DNA of 37,997 bases, taken from positions 1 through 37,997 of the forward strand of contig JAGWYL010000007.1 of assembly GCA_018969385.1 (NCBI GenBank). Reading direction: 5' to 3'. The stretch is from Patescibacteria group bacterium (GTDB taxonomy: Bacteria > Patescibacteriota > Minisyncoccia > Phycocordibacterales > Phycocordibacteraceae). The position numbers and the translations under genes are program-made. Shown here in pieces: positions 27,442 to 35,810 of the stretch. A model generated the notes under the pieces. It did no database searches, was not told the DNA's origin, and worked only from the letters and a program-made list of their open reading frames with translations. How positions within the stretch are numbered: the first letter of the stretch is position 1; every line of letters begins with the position of its first letter.

Positions 27442-27684
27442 TCACTCCACCGCCACAGCCGCGGCGTGGGAGGAGAGCCAGTCCATCAGCTTCTTGCGAT
27501 GCACGTCGAGCGTCCACTCGTTCCCGCGGGGGAAAAGGCCCGCGTGAGCCTTCCGGAACTCGGCGAGGAGCGCGGGCGTGGCGCGCGGAAACGAGCTCGG
27601 CAGGCTCTCGTTGTACTGCTTCAGGAAGTCAGCGCGGGTGCGCTTCTTCTCGCTGCGCTCTCGGTCGCGGTCCGGCGTTCTCAT
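27442..27684 (-). CDS. Small hypothetical protein
   Basis: 80 aa MRTPDRDRERSEKKRTRADFLKQYNESLPSSFPRATPALLAEFRKAHAGLFPRG..; TATTAT 6 bp upstream. Confidence 0.65.
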   Translation of the reverse strand: MRTPDRDRERSEKKRTRADFLKQYNESLPSSFPRATPALLAEFRKAHAGLFPRGNEWTLDVHRKKLMDWLSSHAAAVAVE

Positions 27685-27715
27685 GGACGCATAATACCAC
27701 GAACATCGAGAAATG

Positions 27716-28609
27716 TCAGCAGGCGGGCGCCGCGCGCCGGCACGCGCCGATTCCGTTTCGCGGGAAGAGCTCCGTGAAGCGGGCCGTGGTCGTGGGCGCA
27801 TTCATCGCGCTCAATCCGAAGAGGCGGTCCGATGACTGGCTGCCGCTGTAGAAATCTCCGCGCGCGCTCTTGTATCCCGCTTTCCGGACGAGCGCCACGA
27901 TGGCGGGGTCGTACTGTCCGAACGGATACGCGAATTCGTTCACCGGAACCCCGAGCTCCTGCTCGAGCAGGAGCTTGCTTCCGTCTATCTCGCTCCAGAG
28001 CTGCGCGGCATCCGTGATGGACGTGAGGAATGGGTGGGAGCGCGTGTGGTCGCCGATGTCCATGCCGGCGGCAAGCATGGCGTGCAGGTCGGTCCAGGAG
28101 AGGAAGCCGCGATGACCGATGGCGTTCGTGAACACGAAGAAGGTCGCCGGATATCCGTATTTCTTGAGGATGGGAAACGCGTACGCGTATTGGTCGCTCC
28201 ATCCGTCATCGAACGAGATGATGACGGGCAGCGCGGGAAGGGGAGTGCCGGAGGCGAAGTATGCTTCAAGGTCCCGGAAGCGCACGACATGGTACCCCGC
28301 CTCCCGAAGGTGCAGCATCTCGGCATCGAAAACCTTCGGCGTGAGGGCGAGCGAGCGCACCGCGGCGCTATCGCTCGGATAGCTCGGACGCACGATGTGA
28401 TAGACGAGTATCGGGATGAGCGCCGTCCGCGAAGCGGCGGAGGGCGCCGCCGCTCGCGAGGTTGTGGAGACTTCCGCGTATCGTGCTACGTCTTCCACGG
28501 CGGGCGCTTGCGTTCGCATGAGCGCCTCGGCGTGGAGGCTCGAAAGGTAGGTACCGAGGAATGCCGCGGCAAGAAGCGAAGCGAAGACCGGAAGATAGCG
28601 TGGCGACAT
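27716..28609 (-). CDS. Polysaccharide deacetylase (NodB-like, CE4)
   Basis: LVYHIV..PVIISFDDGWSDQYAYAFPILKKYGYPATFFVFTNAIG..GMDIGDHTRSHPFL; TATAAT 8 bp before ATG. Confidence 0.92.
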   Translation of the reverse strand: MSPRYLPVFASLLAAAFLGTYLSSLHAEALMRTQAPAVEDVARYAEVSTTSRAAAPSAASRTALIPILVYHIVRPSYPSDSAAVRSLALTPKVFDAEMLHLREAGYHVVRFRDLEAYFASGTPLPALPVIISFDDGWSDQYAYAFPILKKYGYPATFFVFTNAIGHRGFLSWTDLHAMLAAGMDIGDHTRSHPFLTSITDAAQLWSEIDGSKLLLEQELGVPVNEFAYPFGQYDPAIVALVRKAGYKSARGDFYSGSQSSDRLFGLSAMNAPTTTARFTELFPRNGIGACRRAAPAC

Positions 28610-28681
28610 AGGCAGCGATTATAACGGTTTTCGCCCGGATGTATAAGCAGAGAGATTCGTGCCGGAACGTTCCTGCATATG

Positions 28682-28718
28682 AATCGCGGTCGCAGGCCTG
28701 TGGCCTGCGACCGCGATT
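28682..28718. terminator. Perfect 16-bp stem hairpin downstream of the DUF5666-like gene
   Basis: AATCGCGGTCGCAGGC-CTGTG-GCCTGCGACCGCGATT. Confidence 0.6.
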
Positions 28719-28731
28719 ATCAGGCGGATGC

Positions 28732-29403
28732 CTATTTCACCGAAACGTCCCGGAAGATTGACGCCGTTATGGCCGAGCTGGAAACCGTGCCGTACACGCG
28801 CACGGTATCGCCATTCTGGACTTTGCTGAAGTCGAGCGTTGCCCAATTCTGTGCGAGAAGTTTCGCGCCCGAAGCGAGCGAAACGGAATACGCCGTACCC
28901 GTCGAGTTCGTGAGCGTGAACGTCTGCGCCGCTGCGTCGAGAGCGGAGAGCGTACCTTGGATCGTCCGAGGGCCGTTCGCCATGGTCGTATGCACCGCCT
29001 GCACGTTTGTCTTGATCTGCTGATTTAGCGCCTGGCGCGCCGTCCAGTCGCGGATCAGGGTCGCGTCCACCGTCCAGCCTGCGCTTCCGTTAACCGTACC
29101 CTGTACGCCGACAAAGTCGCCCGCCTGGAAACTTGAGAGTGCTGCACCCCGCGGAAGCACCGAAGCGGCCGAGGAGACGTTCACCGTCCAATCGCCGCCC
29201 CAACTCTTCACCGTTACCGAGTCGGAAGCGACCGAACTCACCGTACCGCGCAAGAGAACGCCTCCGCTCTTATTCACTTGCAACACCACCGGCTGTGCTG
29301 CGGTCCCCGGTGCCGGAGCGGTGTCCGTCGTCTGTGCGAATGCCGCGCTTGCGGATGCTAGCAACCCGATAATTCCGAATGCCAAGACTGCCTTCTTTGA
29401 CAT
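28732..29403 (-). CDS. Secreted DUF5666-like protein
   Basis: Signal peptide MSKKAVLAFGIIGLLASASAAFA; repeated LLRGTVSSVASDSVTVKSWGGDWTVNVSS and IQGTLSALDAAAQTFTLTNSTG units. Confidence 0.7.
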   Translation of the reverse strand: MSKKAVLAFGIIGLLASASAAFAQTTDTAPAPGTAAQPVVLQVNKSGGVLLRGTVSSVASDSVTVKSWGGDWTVNVSSAASVLPRGAALSSFQAGDFVGVQGTVNGSAGWTVDATLIRDWTARQALNQQIKTNVQAVHTTMANGPRTIQGTLSALDAAAQTFTLTNSTGTAYSVSLASGAKLLAQNWATLDFSKVQNGDTVRVYGTVSSSAITASIFRDVSVK

Positions 29404-29536
29404 GCTAATCGATTGATAATTTAATAATATGCGAGACACTCACAGTATATCGGGACAAGCCCTTGCTACCCGTCTGTGGATAGCGAGCCCTGCCCTCGGG
29501 CTCGCATCTGTACGCCGGTGCTCCCGGTGGTATGCT

Positions 29537-29641
29537 TCAGGGAGCCGCCCTCCTCCGGAACCTGGGTCGCGGAACAGGCCCGACCGGTAAGAATTCCGGC
29601 GCCCGTACGGCTTCAAAGGTAAGTAACCCACTAGAAGACCT
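29537..29641 (+). promoter_or_regulatory. Candidate structured 5' leader of the LPNTG gene
   Basis: TATGCT -10 at 29531-29536, then ~100 nt with pairings GGAGCCG/CGGCTTC, CCGGAA/TTCCGG, GGTCG/CGACC, and AGGT/ACCT near the ATG. Confidence 0.45.
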
Positions 29642-30253
29642 ATGAAGATATCTCGACAATACGCTGCTCTTTCTCTCGTATCCGCTCTTGCGGTCGCGGG
29701 ACTGACGCTCGGAAGCGTCGGGTTCGCGCAGACGGTCACGCCGCTTGCCTGTGCTCCCGTCACGCAGACGGTCGGCATAAATCAGAAAGCGGTTCTCACG
29801 GCATCGGGCGGGAACGGTTCGTACTACTGGTCCGGCGATAACCTCACCATCACGAATCCCACCGGTACGCAATTCACCGTGAGCTATCCGAGCCCGGGTA
29901 CGTACACCGTACACGTTTCAAGTTCCGGGCAGACTGCCGGGTGCACGATTTCGGTCATCGGTTCGAGCGTAGGCGGAACCCTCGCCTGCTACCCGTCAAG
30001 CGCGAGCGTCACGCTCGGCACCGCCGTCACCTTCACGGCAAACGGCGGAAACGGCACCTATACCTGGTCGGCTCCGGACCTCACCGTTACGAATCCTTAC
30101 GGCACGGGCTTCATCGCCAATTACGCGAGCATCGGCACGAAGACGGTAACGGTGCAAAGCGGCACCGCGAGCGCGTCCTGCTCCGTGAACGTGCTTGCAA
30201 GCGGCGCGACGCCGGGTCTCCCGAATACCGGCGGCGGGTACGGGCAGCGGTAG
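29642..30253 (+). CDS. Secreted two-repeat Ig/PKD-like protein ending in an LPNTG motif
   Basis: Signal peptide; repeats LTASGGNGSYYWSGDNLTITNPTG and FTANGGNGTYTWSAPDLTVTNPYG; C-terminus GLPNTGGGYGQR-stop. Confidence 0.85.
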   Translation: MKISRQYAALSLVSALAVAGLTLGSVGFAQTVTPLACAPVTQTVGINQKAVLTASGGNGSYYWSGDNLTITNPTGTQFTVSYPSPGTYTVHVSSSGQTAGCTISVIGSSVGGTLACYPSSASVTLGTAVTFTANGGNGTYTWSAPDLTVTNPYGTGFIANYASIGTKTVTVQSGTASASCSVNVLASGATPGLPNTGGGYGQR

Positions 30254-30262
30254 ACGGCTTCC

Positions 30263-30901
30263 ATGCCTCCCGAAGTACGGACAGACTCTCGTAAGAAAAG
30301 GATGTTCGCGAGCGCGGCGGTGCTCATCCTGCCCGTCGCCGCCGGATTCGCGGGCATGAGCGCGTCCATGCTGCTTCGCGCGCCCGTGCTTTCGATGACG
30401 CCGCTTGCGGATGTCGGAGCGAAGACGGCGCTTGCCGCATCTTCCGCCGACGCGCCGCCGGTCAAGCTCATCATTCCCGCGATAGGGGTATCCGCGAAGA
30501 TCGAAGAGGTCGGCCTCACGGCGACGGGCGATCTCGGCATCCCTTCGAATTTCACCGATGTCGCATGGTACAGCGGCGGACCGATTCCGGGGAACCCGGG
30601 CAACGCGGTCATCGATGGACACCTCGACGGCAGATACGTGCCGGAAGCGGTGTTCTACAAGCTCGGAACGCTCAAGGCGGGGGACACGGTGGAAGTGGTG
30701 AACGCGCAGGGAACCATCCTCGATTTCCGCGTCACCGGCGCGAAGACGTACGCGTATGACGCCGCGACCGCGGACGTATTCAAGGGCGACTCCACCGCGC
30801 GGCTCGAACTCATCACCTGCGCGGGGGATTGGCTCAAGGATAAGCGGCTGTACGACAAGCGCATCGTCGTTTCCGCGGTGCTCGTCTCGCCGCAGCCGTA
30901 G
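30263..30901 (+). CDS. Sortase (class E/F-like transpeptidase)
   Basis: KLIIPAIGVSAKIEEVGLT..NAVIDGHLDGRY..RLELITCAGDWLKDKRLYDKRIVVSAVL: His, Cys and Arg catalytic residues. Confidence 0.9.
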   Translation: MPPEVRTDSRKKRMFASAAVLILPVAAGFAGMSASMLLRAPVLSMTPLADVGAKTALAASSADAPPVKLIIPAIGVSAKIEEVGLTATGDLGIPSNFTDVAWYSGGPIPGNPGNAVIDGHLDGRYVPEAVFYKLGTLKAGDTVEVVNAQGTILDFRVTGAKTYAYDAATADVFKGDSTARLELITCAGDWLKDKRLYDKRIVVSAVLVSPQP

Positions 30902-30973
30902 CCGCTCGCATTGTAAAAGAAAAGCCGCCTCCATCGACTTTTCGATTTCGGCGGCGGCTGCCCCGTGCGAGTT

Positions 30974-31339
30974 TCAGAAGGGTGCTTCCGACCAGTACAC
31001 CTGCACGGCCTTTTCCGAGAAGTCCGGGCAGTGCCGTGCGAATTCCAGCATGTACGGCTGGTACTGCGGCGCCACGTAGTCCGGCTGCGTCGAGAGCAGG
31101 TACACCTGGTAGGGAAGCGTCACCTTCCCGCACGGCATGGGGAACGGAACGTCCGCTTCGTGCGCACGCTCGCCGCTTATCGTGATGGCGAGCTTCGCCG
31201 TGGCGCAATTTCCCCCGCAGGGAACCTGCCATGCGTGAACGGAAACGAGTTTCCCATTGCGCCTGAACGGACGGCGCACCATCCATTCATGCGTCATGTC
31301 GGCGCACTCCTCGAATGCGCCCGGTTGCGGTTCGCTCAT
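30974..31339 (-). CDS. Hypothetical protein
   Basis: 121-aa ORF, AGGAGGG SD upstream; no family recognised. Confidence 0.6.
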   Translation of the reverse strand: MSEPQPGAFEECADMTHEWMVRRPFRRNGKLVSVHAWQVPCGGNCATAKLAITISGERAHEADVPFPMPCGKVTLPYQVYLLSTQPDYVAPQYQPYMLEFARHCPDFSEKAVQVYWSEAPF

Positions 31340-31428
31340 CGCGAGCCCTCCTTTCGTGAGAACAGGTTTCGTGCATATTGTGCATCATCAAAGCTGATGA
31401 GTCAATGCATGCCTTCCGGCGCTCGAAC

Positions 31429-31848
31429 CTATCCTTTTCCCGTATCCACGCCGAGCTCGAGATAGTACTTCTTATCCTCATGCCCGATGTGCTCGAGCCA
31501 CCATTCGCCGAGGAACACTTCCATATCGATAAGTATCTTGTCCGGGGTCAGTCCGGAATCGAACTTCTGCTTGAAATCGGCGTAGGTATCCCTGAACGCC
31601 TGATGCTGCACCTTGTGCTCTTCTATCTCGCGATAGCCGCGCCGCAGCATGTACGCCTCCTCATACGCGAGATGCTCGTTCACGTAGCGTTCGAAGAAAG
31701 CGAGCGCCTCCGGAATCTTTTCGGAACCGGAGCCGAGCGCCATGGCGTCGATGACCGCGTTCAGCTGCGCGAGCAGCCGCTGGTGCTGCTCGTCTATCGT
31801 GGCCTCGCCGACGGACAGTTCATGCGTCCACTCGAAGTGAATCGACAT
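31429..31848 (-). CDS. Bacteriohemerythrin
   Basis: WTHELSVGEATIDEQHQRLLAQLN..YVNEHLAYEEAYMLRRGYREIEEHKVQHQAF..EWWLEHIGHEDKKY. Confidence 0.93.
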   Translation of the reverse strand: MSIHFEWTHELSVGEATIDEQHQRLLAQLNAVIDAMALGSGSEKIPEALAFFERYVNEHLAYEEAYMLRRGYREIEEHKVQHQAFRDTYADFKQKFDSGLTPDKILIDMEVFLGEWWLEHIGHEDKKYYLELGVDTGKG

Positions 31849-32027
31849 AGCATGTTTCGGTTATGCTCTCCATTCAGCCCAAGCATAGCACCGCCAGGCG
31901 CCGCGAAGCCTTCGGGAGTGGAGAACGAAGTTCGTGTGCCGGGAAACGGAGACGGACGGCTCATGGAATACCGCGCGCTTTCGTGTACTATCTTGTAGAA
32001 GCCAGCCAGTACATTGGAGAGACCGCC

Positions 32028-32444
32028 ATGCTCGTGCCCTGCACCTCAGGACCCCGCGACGAGATATGGTTGCGCAAGGTGTACGCCGGCCTCGTCGAGG
32101 ACCGGCGCCTTACGACCATATTCCGTCCCGGAAAGCGCCTCAGCGGAGACCCGAAAGGGTTTTCCGTCGGCGAAACGCTTCGGATCCGCATCATCGAGAA
32201 TCCCGGCGTCGACTGGGCGGGCGTACTCGGACAGCTCGTCGAAGGGTTTTCCGTGCCGGTCGAAGTACGTTCGGTTACGGTACGTCCCATCGGGCGGCTC
32301 GTTCCGGAAGATTTCGCCGGTTCGACGCCCGACGTGTGCGACCGGGAGTCGCTCAGGTATCACCTCGGGCTCGTCTACAACCTGCCGCTGTCCGCTTTCG
32401 CGGATGACGCGCTCGTGACGCGGACGACCTTCCGATACCGGTGA
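32028..32444 (+). CDS. Hypothetical protein (possibly ASCH/PUA-like)
   Basis: MLVPCTSGPRDEIWLRKVYAGLVEDRRLTTIFRPGKR..FSVGETLRIRIIE; family suggestion is weak. Confidence 0.55.
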   Translation: MLVPCTSGPRDEIWLRKVYAGLVEDRRLTTIFRPGKRLSGDPKGFSVGETLRIRIIENPGVDWAGVLGQLVEGFSVPVEVRSVTVRPIGRLVPEDFAGSTPDVCDRESLRYHLGLVYNLPLSAFADDALVTRTTFRYR

Positions 32445-32475
32445 CTCGGTATCGGTTCTGGAGAAAGGAAACGCC

Positions 32476-33471
32476 ATGCTTCATCCATCACTCATCTTCG
32501 CCGGCGCGCCGCCGGATAATCCGCAGTCGGACGCGGAGCTTTCGCGCTATGCGCGCTACACGCTCACGCCCATAGACCACGACTATCCGGGCAAGACGCC
32601 AGCCATGTGGAATGCCCTCTACCGGGCGTTCGGCATGGACGCGGCGATGGCGATGGTCGTCGGAAGCCCTGCGTCGGTCGGCGATATCGTCGATTCGTTC
32701 CGGCGCGACCCGAAGTATGCGGGCGGCGGCTCAGGTTCCGGATTCAAGGAATGCGTACTCCCGCATCTTGACGGCGCCACGCCGCTCGCGAAAGCGATAG
32801 GCGCGGTGAACATCATCCGCCGCGAGGCGGACGGGAGGCTCGTCGGCGACAACACCGACGGCATCGGCTACGCAGAGAGCCTCGCGTCCGCGCTCCTTGC
32901 GGTCGGGAAGAAACTTCTCGGCGCGCAGGTGCTCATGCTCGGCGCGGGCGGAACGGGACGGGCTATCGCCTTCGCGCTCGCGGACGCGAGCGCGCACGTG
33001 CATATCCTGAACCGCACCGAATCGAAGGCGCGAGAGCTTGCCGACGCGGTGAACGCGCACTTCCATCGCGGGATAGCCGAAGGCGGCGGAAGGGAGCGCA
33101 TCGGGGAACTCCTGCCGAAGATGGACGCGGTGGTCTCCGTCATAGACGACGCCGCGTCGCCGCTCGACGAATACTCGACCATCGGCGATATGGCGCTTCC
33201 CGTGACGGACGCGTCCGTCACGGAGAATCGCAAGTCCGCAGCGGAGCTCCTCGCGAGTGCGAACGCTTCGCTCATCGTTTCCGACGTGCGGCTGCGCGCC
33301 GGGGAGACGGCCATGCTGCGACAAGCGCGCGAGCTCGGCTTCCCGACGCAGGATGGCGCGCCCATGGTGGTGAACCAGGGCGTGCGCGCATTCCGCTTCG
33401 TGCACGGCGATGAGATTGCCGGACGCACGGACGAGGAAATCGCGCGCATCATGCGCGAGGCCGCGTCCTAA
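32476..33471 (+). CDS. Shikimate dehydrogenase-like oxidoreductase (AroE family)
   Basis: AKAIGAVNIIRREADGRLVGDNTDGIGYAESL; Rossmann VLMLGAGGTGRAIAFALADASAHVHILNRTESKARELA. Confidence 0.85.
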   Translation: MLHPSLIFAGAPPDNPQSDAELSRYARYTLTPIDHDYPGKTPAMWNALYRAFGMDAAMAMVVGSPASVGDIVDSFRRDPKYAGGGSGSGFKECVLPHLDGATPLAKAIGAVNIIRREADGRLVGDNTDGIGYAESLASALLAVGKKLLGAQVLMLGAGGTGRAIAFALADASAHVHILNRTESKARELADAVNAHFHRGIAEGGGRERIGELLPKMDAVVSVIDDAASPLDEYSTIGDMALPVTDASVTENRKSAAELLASANASLIVSDVRLRAGETAMLRQARELGFPTQDGAPMVVNQGVRAFRFVHGDEIAGRTDEEIARIMREAAS

Positions 33472-33560
33472 CTGCGCGGTCTTTCGTAACCTGCGGCCGG
33501 AGCACTGCTCCGGCCGCTTTTCCTTTCCAGCCGCGCTCGCGCGGTGATAGAATCGTACGC

Positions 33561-34634
33561 ATGCAACGCACGCTCACCCGCGACGCGCTCGTCGCGCAGC
33601 ACCTTGCCATCCTGGAGAAGCTTCAGTACGCTTCCGGCCTCTTCGCGGCGTCGAAGAAGAACGTGGAGACCGGCTATGACAAGGCGTGGCTTCGCGATAA
33701 TTTCTACGAATGCCTCGCGTTCGAAGTGCTCGGCGACTACGCCACCGTGGCGAAGACGTACCGCGCCATCCTCGACATCTTCAAGAAGCACGAATACAAG
33801 ATCGACCACGCGATAGCGAAGAAACCCGAGCACACGTACGAATACATCCATCCGCGCTACCATCCGGAAACCTTCGACGAATACTGGGAAGAGTGGGGGA
33901 ACAAGCAGAACGATTCCATCGGCTGCGTCCTCTTCGAGATAGGGGAGCTTGAGAAGCGCCAGCCCGGCGTGCTGCTTTCGGGTGATGACGACCGCCGCGT
34001 CGTGCAGAAATTGGTCTGGTACCTTTCCACGCTCGAATACTGGCACGACGCGGACTCAGGCATGTGGGAGGAGAATGAGGAGCTGCACGCGTCCTCCGTA
34101 GGCGCGTGCCTTGCGGGGCTCTCGAGCGTGAAAGGCGTCGCGGGCATCGAAGTGCCTGACGAACTCATCGAGAAGGGTGAAGCGTTCCTCCACAAGCTCC
34201 TGCCGCGCGAGTCGAAGCAGAAGTTCGTAGACCTCGCGCTCTTGTCGCTCGTCTGGCCGTACGGCGTCGTGAACGAAGAAGAGCGCACGCGCATCCTTGA
34301 GAACGTGGAATACCATCTTCTGCGCGAGCGCGGCGTCATCCGCTACAAGGGCGACCGCTACTACAACAGGAACGAAGACGGCGTCTCGGAGGAAGCGGAG
34401 TGGACCTTCGGCCTCTCCTGGCTCGCCATCATCTATGAGAAGCTCGGCAATGCGGAGAAGGCGAAGGAGTTCCTCGAGCAGGCGAAAGCGACGGTGACGA
34501 AAGAGGGCGAACCCGAGCTCTACTACTCCAATTCGCCCGAACATAACGACAACACCCCCTTGGGCTGGAGCGAGAGCCTCTTCATCGTCGCGCTGCACGA
34601 CATGAATGACCGCGCCCTCCGGACTGTGGTATAG
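33561..34634 (+). CDS. GH15-like (glucoamylase/phosphorylase-kinase-like) alpha/alpha-barrel protein
   Basis: GLFAASKKNVETGYDKAWLRDNFYECLAFEVL..LLSLVWPYGVV..VIRYKGDRYYNRNEDGVSEEAEWTFGLSWLAIIYEKLG; TAGAAT 7 bp before ATG. Confidence 0.8.
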   Translation: MQRTLTRDALVAQHLAILEKLQYASGLFAASKKNVETGYDKAWLRDNFYECLAFEVLGDYATVAKTYRAILDIFKKHEYKIDHAIAKKPEHTYEYIHPRYHPETFDEYWEEWGNKQNDSIGCVLFEIGELEKRQPGVLLSGDDDRRVVQKLVWYLSTLEYWHDADSGMWEENEELHASSVGACLAGLSSVKGVAGIEVPDELIEKGEAFLHKLLPRESKQKFVDLALLSLVWPYGVVNEEERTRILENVEYHLLRERGVIRYKGDRYYNRNEDGVSEEAEWTFGLSWLAIIYEKLGNAEKAKEFLEQAKATVTKEGEPELYYSNSPEHNDNTPLGWSESLFIVALHDMNDRALRTVV

Positions 34635-34678
34635 TCTCTGCCTTGCTCATTGACGGGCTGTTTAGAGGAGGATAGGGA

Positions 34679-35113
34679 ATGGCGAAAGTCGCAAGCCAGG
34701 TCCTGCGCGACCTGCGCACGGACAAGAAGGAAGAGCTGGATATCGAGGCATTCGTCGACAAGGTGCGCGATGTCATCGAACGCGCATTCCGGTGCTACGG
34801 CAGTCACGGCGGCACCGGCGAAGAACGCGTCGGCGTCTGCGTCATCGTCCAGAAGGTGGGCGGCCGGCTGCTCGCAGCCGGCCGGTCTCCCGTCGAAGCA
34901 CGCCTCGAAGACGTGCACGCGGCGGCTGGGGACGACGAAGACGGGTATGCCGGGGCGGTGTACAAGACGTTCCAGCTGGATAACATCTTCGTTTCGGTGC
35001 TTGCCGACTTCGCCGAATCGGGCGGCGACGAAGATGGCGAAATCCGCGTCGGGCTCTTGGTCCTCGAGTGCGGCGGTACCAAGGTCGGTTCCGCGATGAC
35101 GGAACCAATATGA
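34679..35113 (+). CDS. Hypothetical acidic protein
   Basis: 144-aa ORF with TATAGT promoter, GAGGAGGA SD and terminator. Confidence 0.65.
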   Translation: MAKVASQVLRDLRTDKKEELDIEAFVDKVRDVIERAFRCYGSHGGTGEERVGVCVIVQKVGGRLLAAGRSPVEARLEDVHAAAGDDEDGYAGAVYKTFQLDNIFVSVLADFAESGGDEDGEIRVGLLVLECGGTKVGSAMTEPI

Positions 35114-35134
35114 AGCCCACAGCCGATTTTGCAG

Positions 35135-35168
35135 AACCCCCGGGACGCGAGTCGTCCCGGGGGTTTTT
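35135..35168. terminator. Rho-independent terminator
   Basis: AACCCCCGGGACG..CGTCCCGGGGGTTTTT. Confidence 0.85.
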
Positions 35169-35209
35169 GAATACCGCGCTCGCGCGTGCGGAAGTTCCGA
35201 AAATCAGCG

Positions 35210-35539
35210 CTAGGGAATGCGCGTCGGAAGCCCGGCCGCTTCCCAGGCGATAAGGCCGCCGGCGACATTCTTCGCGTGCCGTACGCCGCGCGCGTGGAGC
35301 ATCTGCACCGCCGCGCCGCTCCGAGAGCCGGAGCGGCAGACGACGTGCACGCTATCGAATCCTGCGAGCTCGTCCGCCGCTTGCGCGATGAGCTCAAGCG
35401 GCACGTTCCGCGCCCCTTCGATGCCGAGCATCGCGACCTCTTCAGGGCTACGCACGTCCACGAGCACGTGTCCGTCCGCGCCGATGCGCGCCGCCGCTTC
35501 CGTAACGCTCACTTCGGGGATAGGGGAGTAACCGAACAT
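35210..35539 (-). CDS. Rhodanese-like domain protein
   Basis: VLVDVRSPEEVAMLGIEGARNVPLELI..SVHVVCRSGSRSGAAVQMLHARGVRHAKNVAGGLIAWEAAGLP; TACTAT 6 bp upstream. Confidence 0.92.
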   Translation of the reverse strand: MFGYSPIPEVSVTEAAARIGADGHVLVDVRSPEEVAMLGIEGARNVPLELIAQAADELAGFDSVHVVCRSGSRSGAAVQMLHARGVRHAKNVAGGLIAWEAAGLPTRIP

Positions 35540-35810
35540 GGCGCGATAGTACCACAGGATTAGGAAGGGAGGCTGAATGACGCCGGGTTGGGACAAACGC
35601 TGCGGAGAGCTGGCGACCAAAGAATGAGGCTGACTCCGTTTTCCAAAAAAGAAGAAGCCCGGCGGTGAAGCATGGCTGGGCCATCTTCTTCCGTCGGACT
35701 CCTAGCGGGGGTGGATTGCTGCGATATGTTTAGGCTACAGGAACAAGTTTAAGCCGGCGTTCGACTTCATCGCGGCAGCGAAGCATATTCGTAGCGGCGG
35801 CACTTGGCGT

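Noticed and set aside
29537-29641. Known riboswitch (c-di-GMP, cobalamin) or SRP RNA
   Set aside because: Diagnostic core motifs of those families were not found by eye; kept only as an unclassified structured leader
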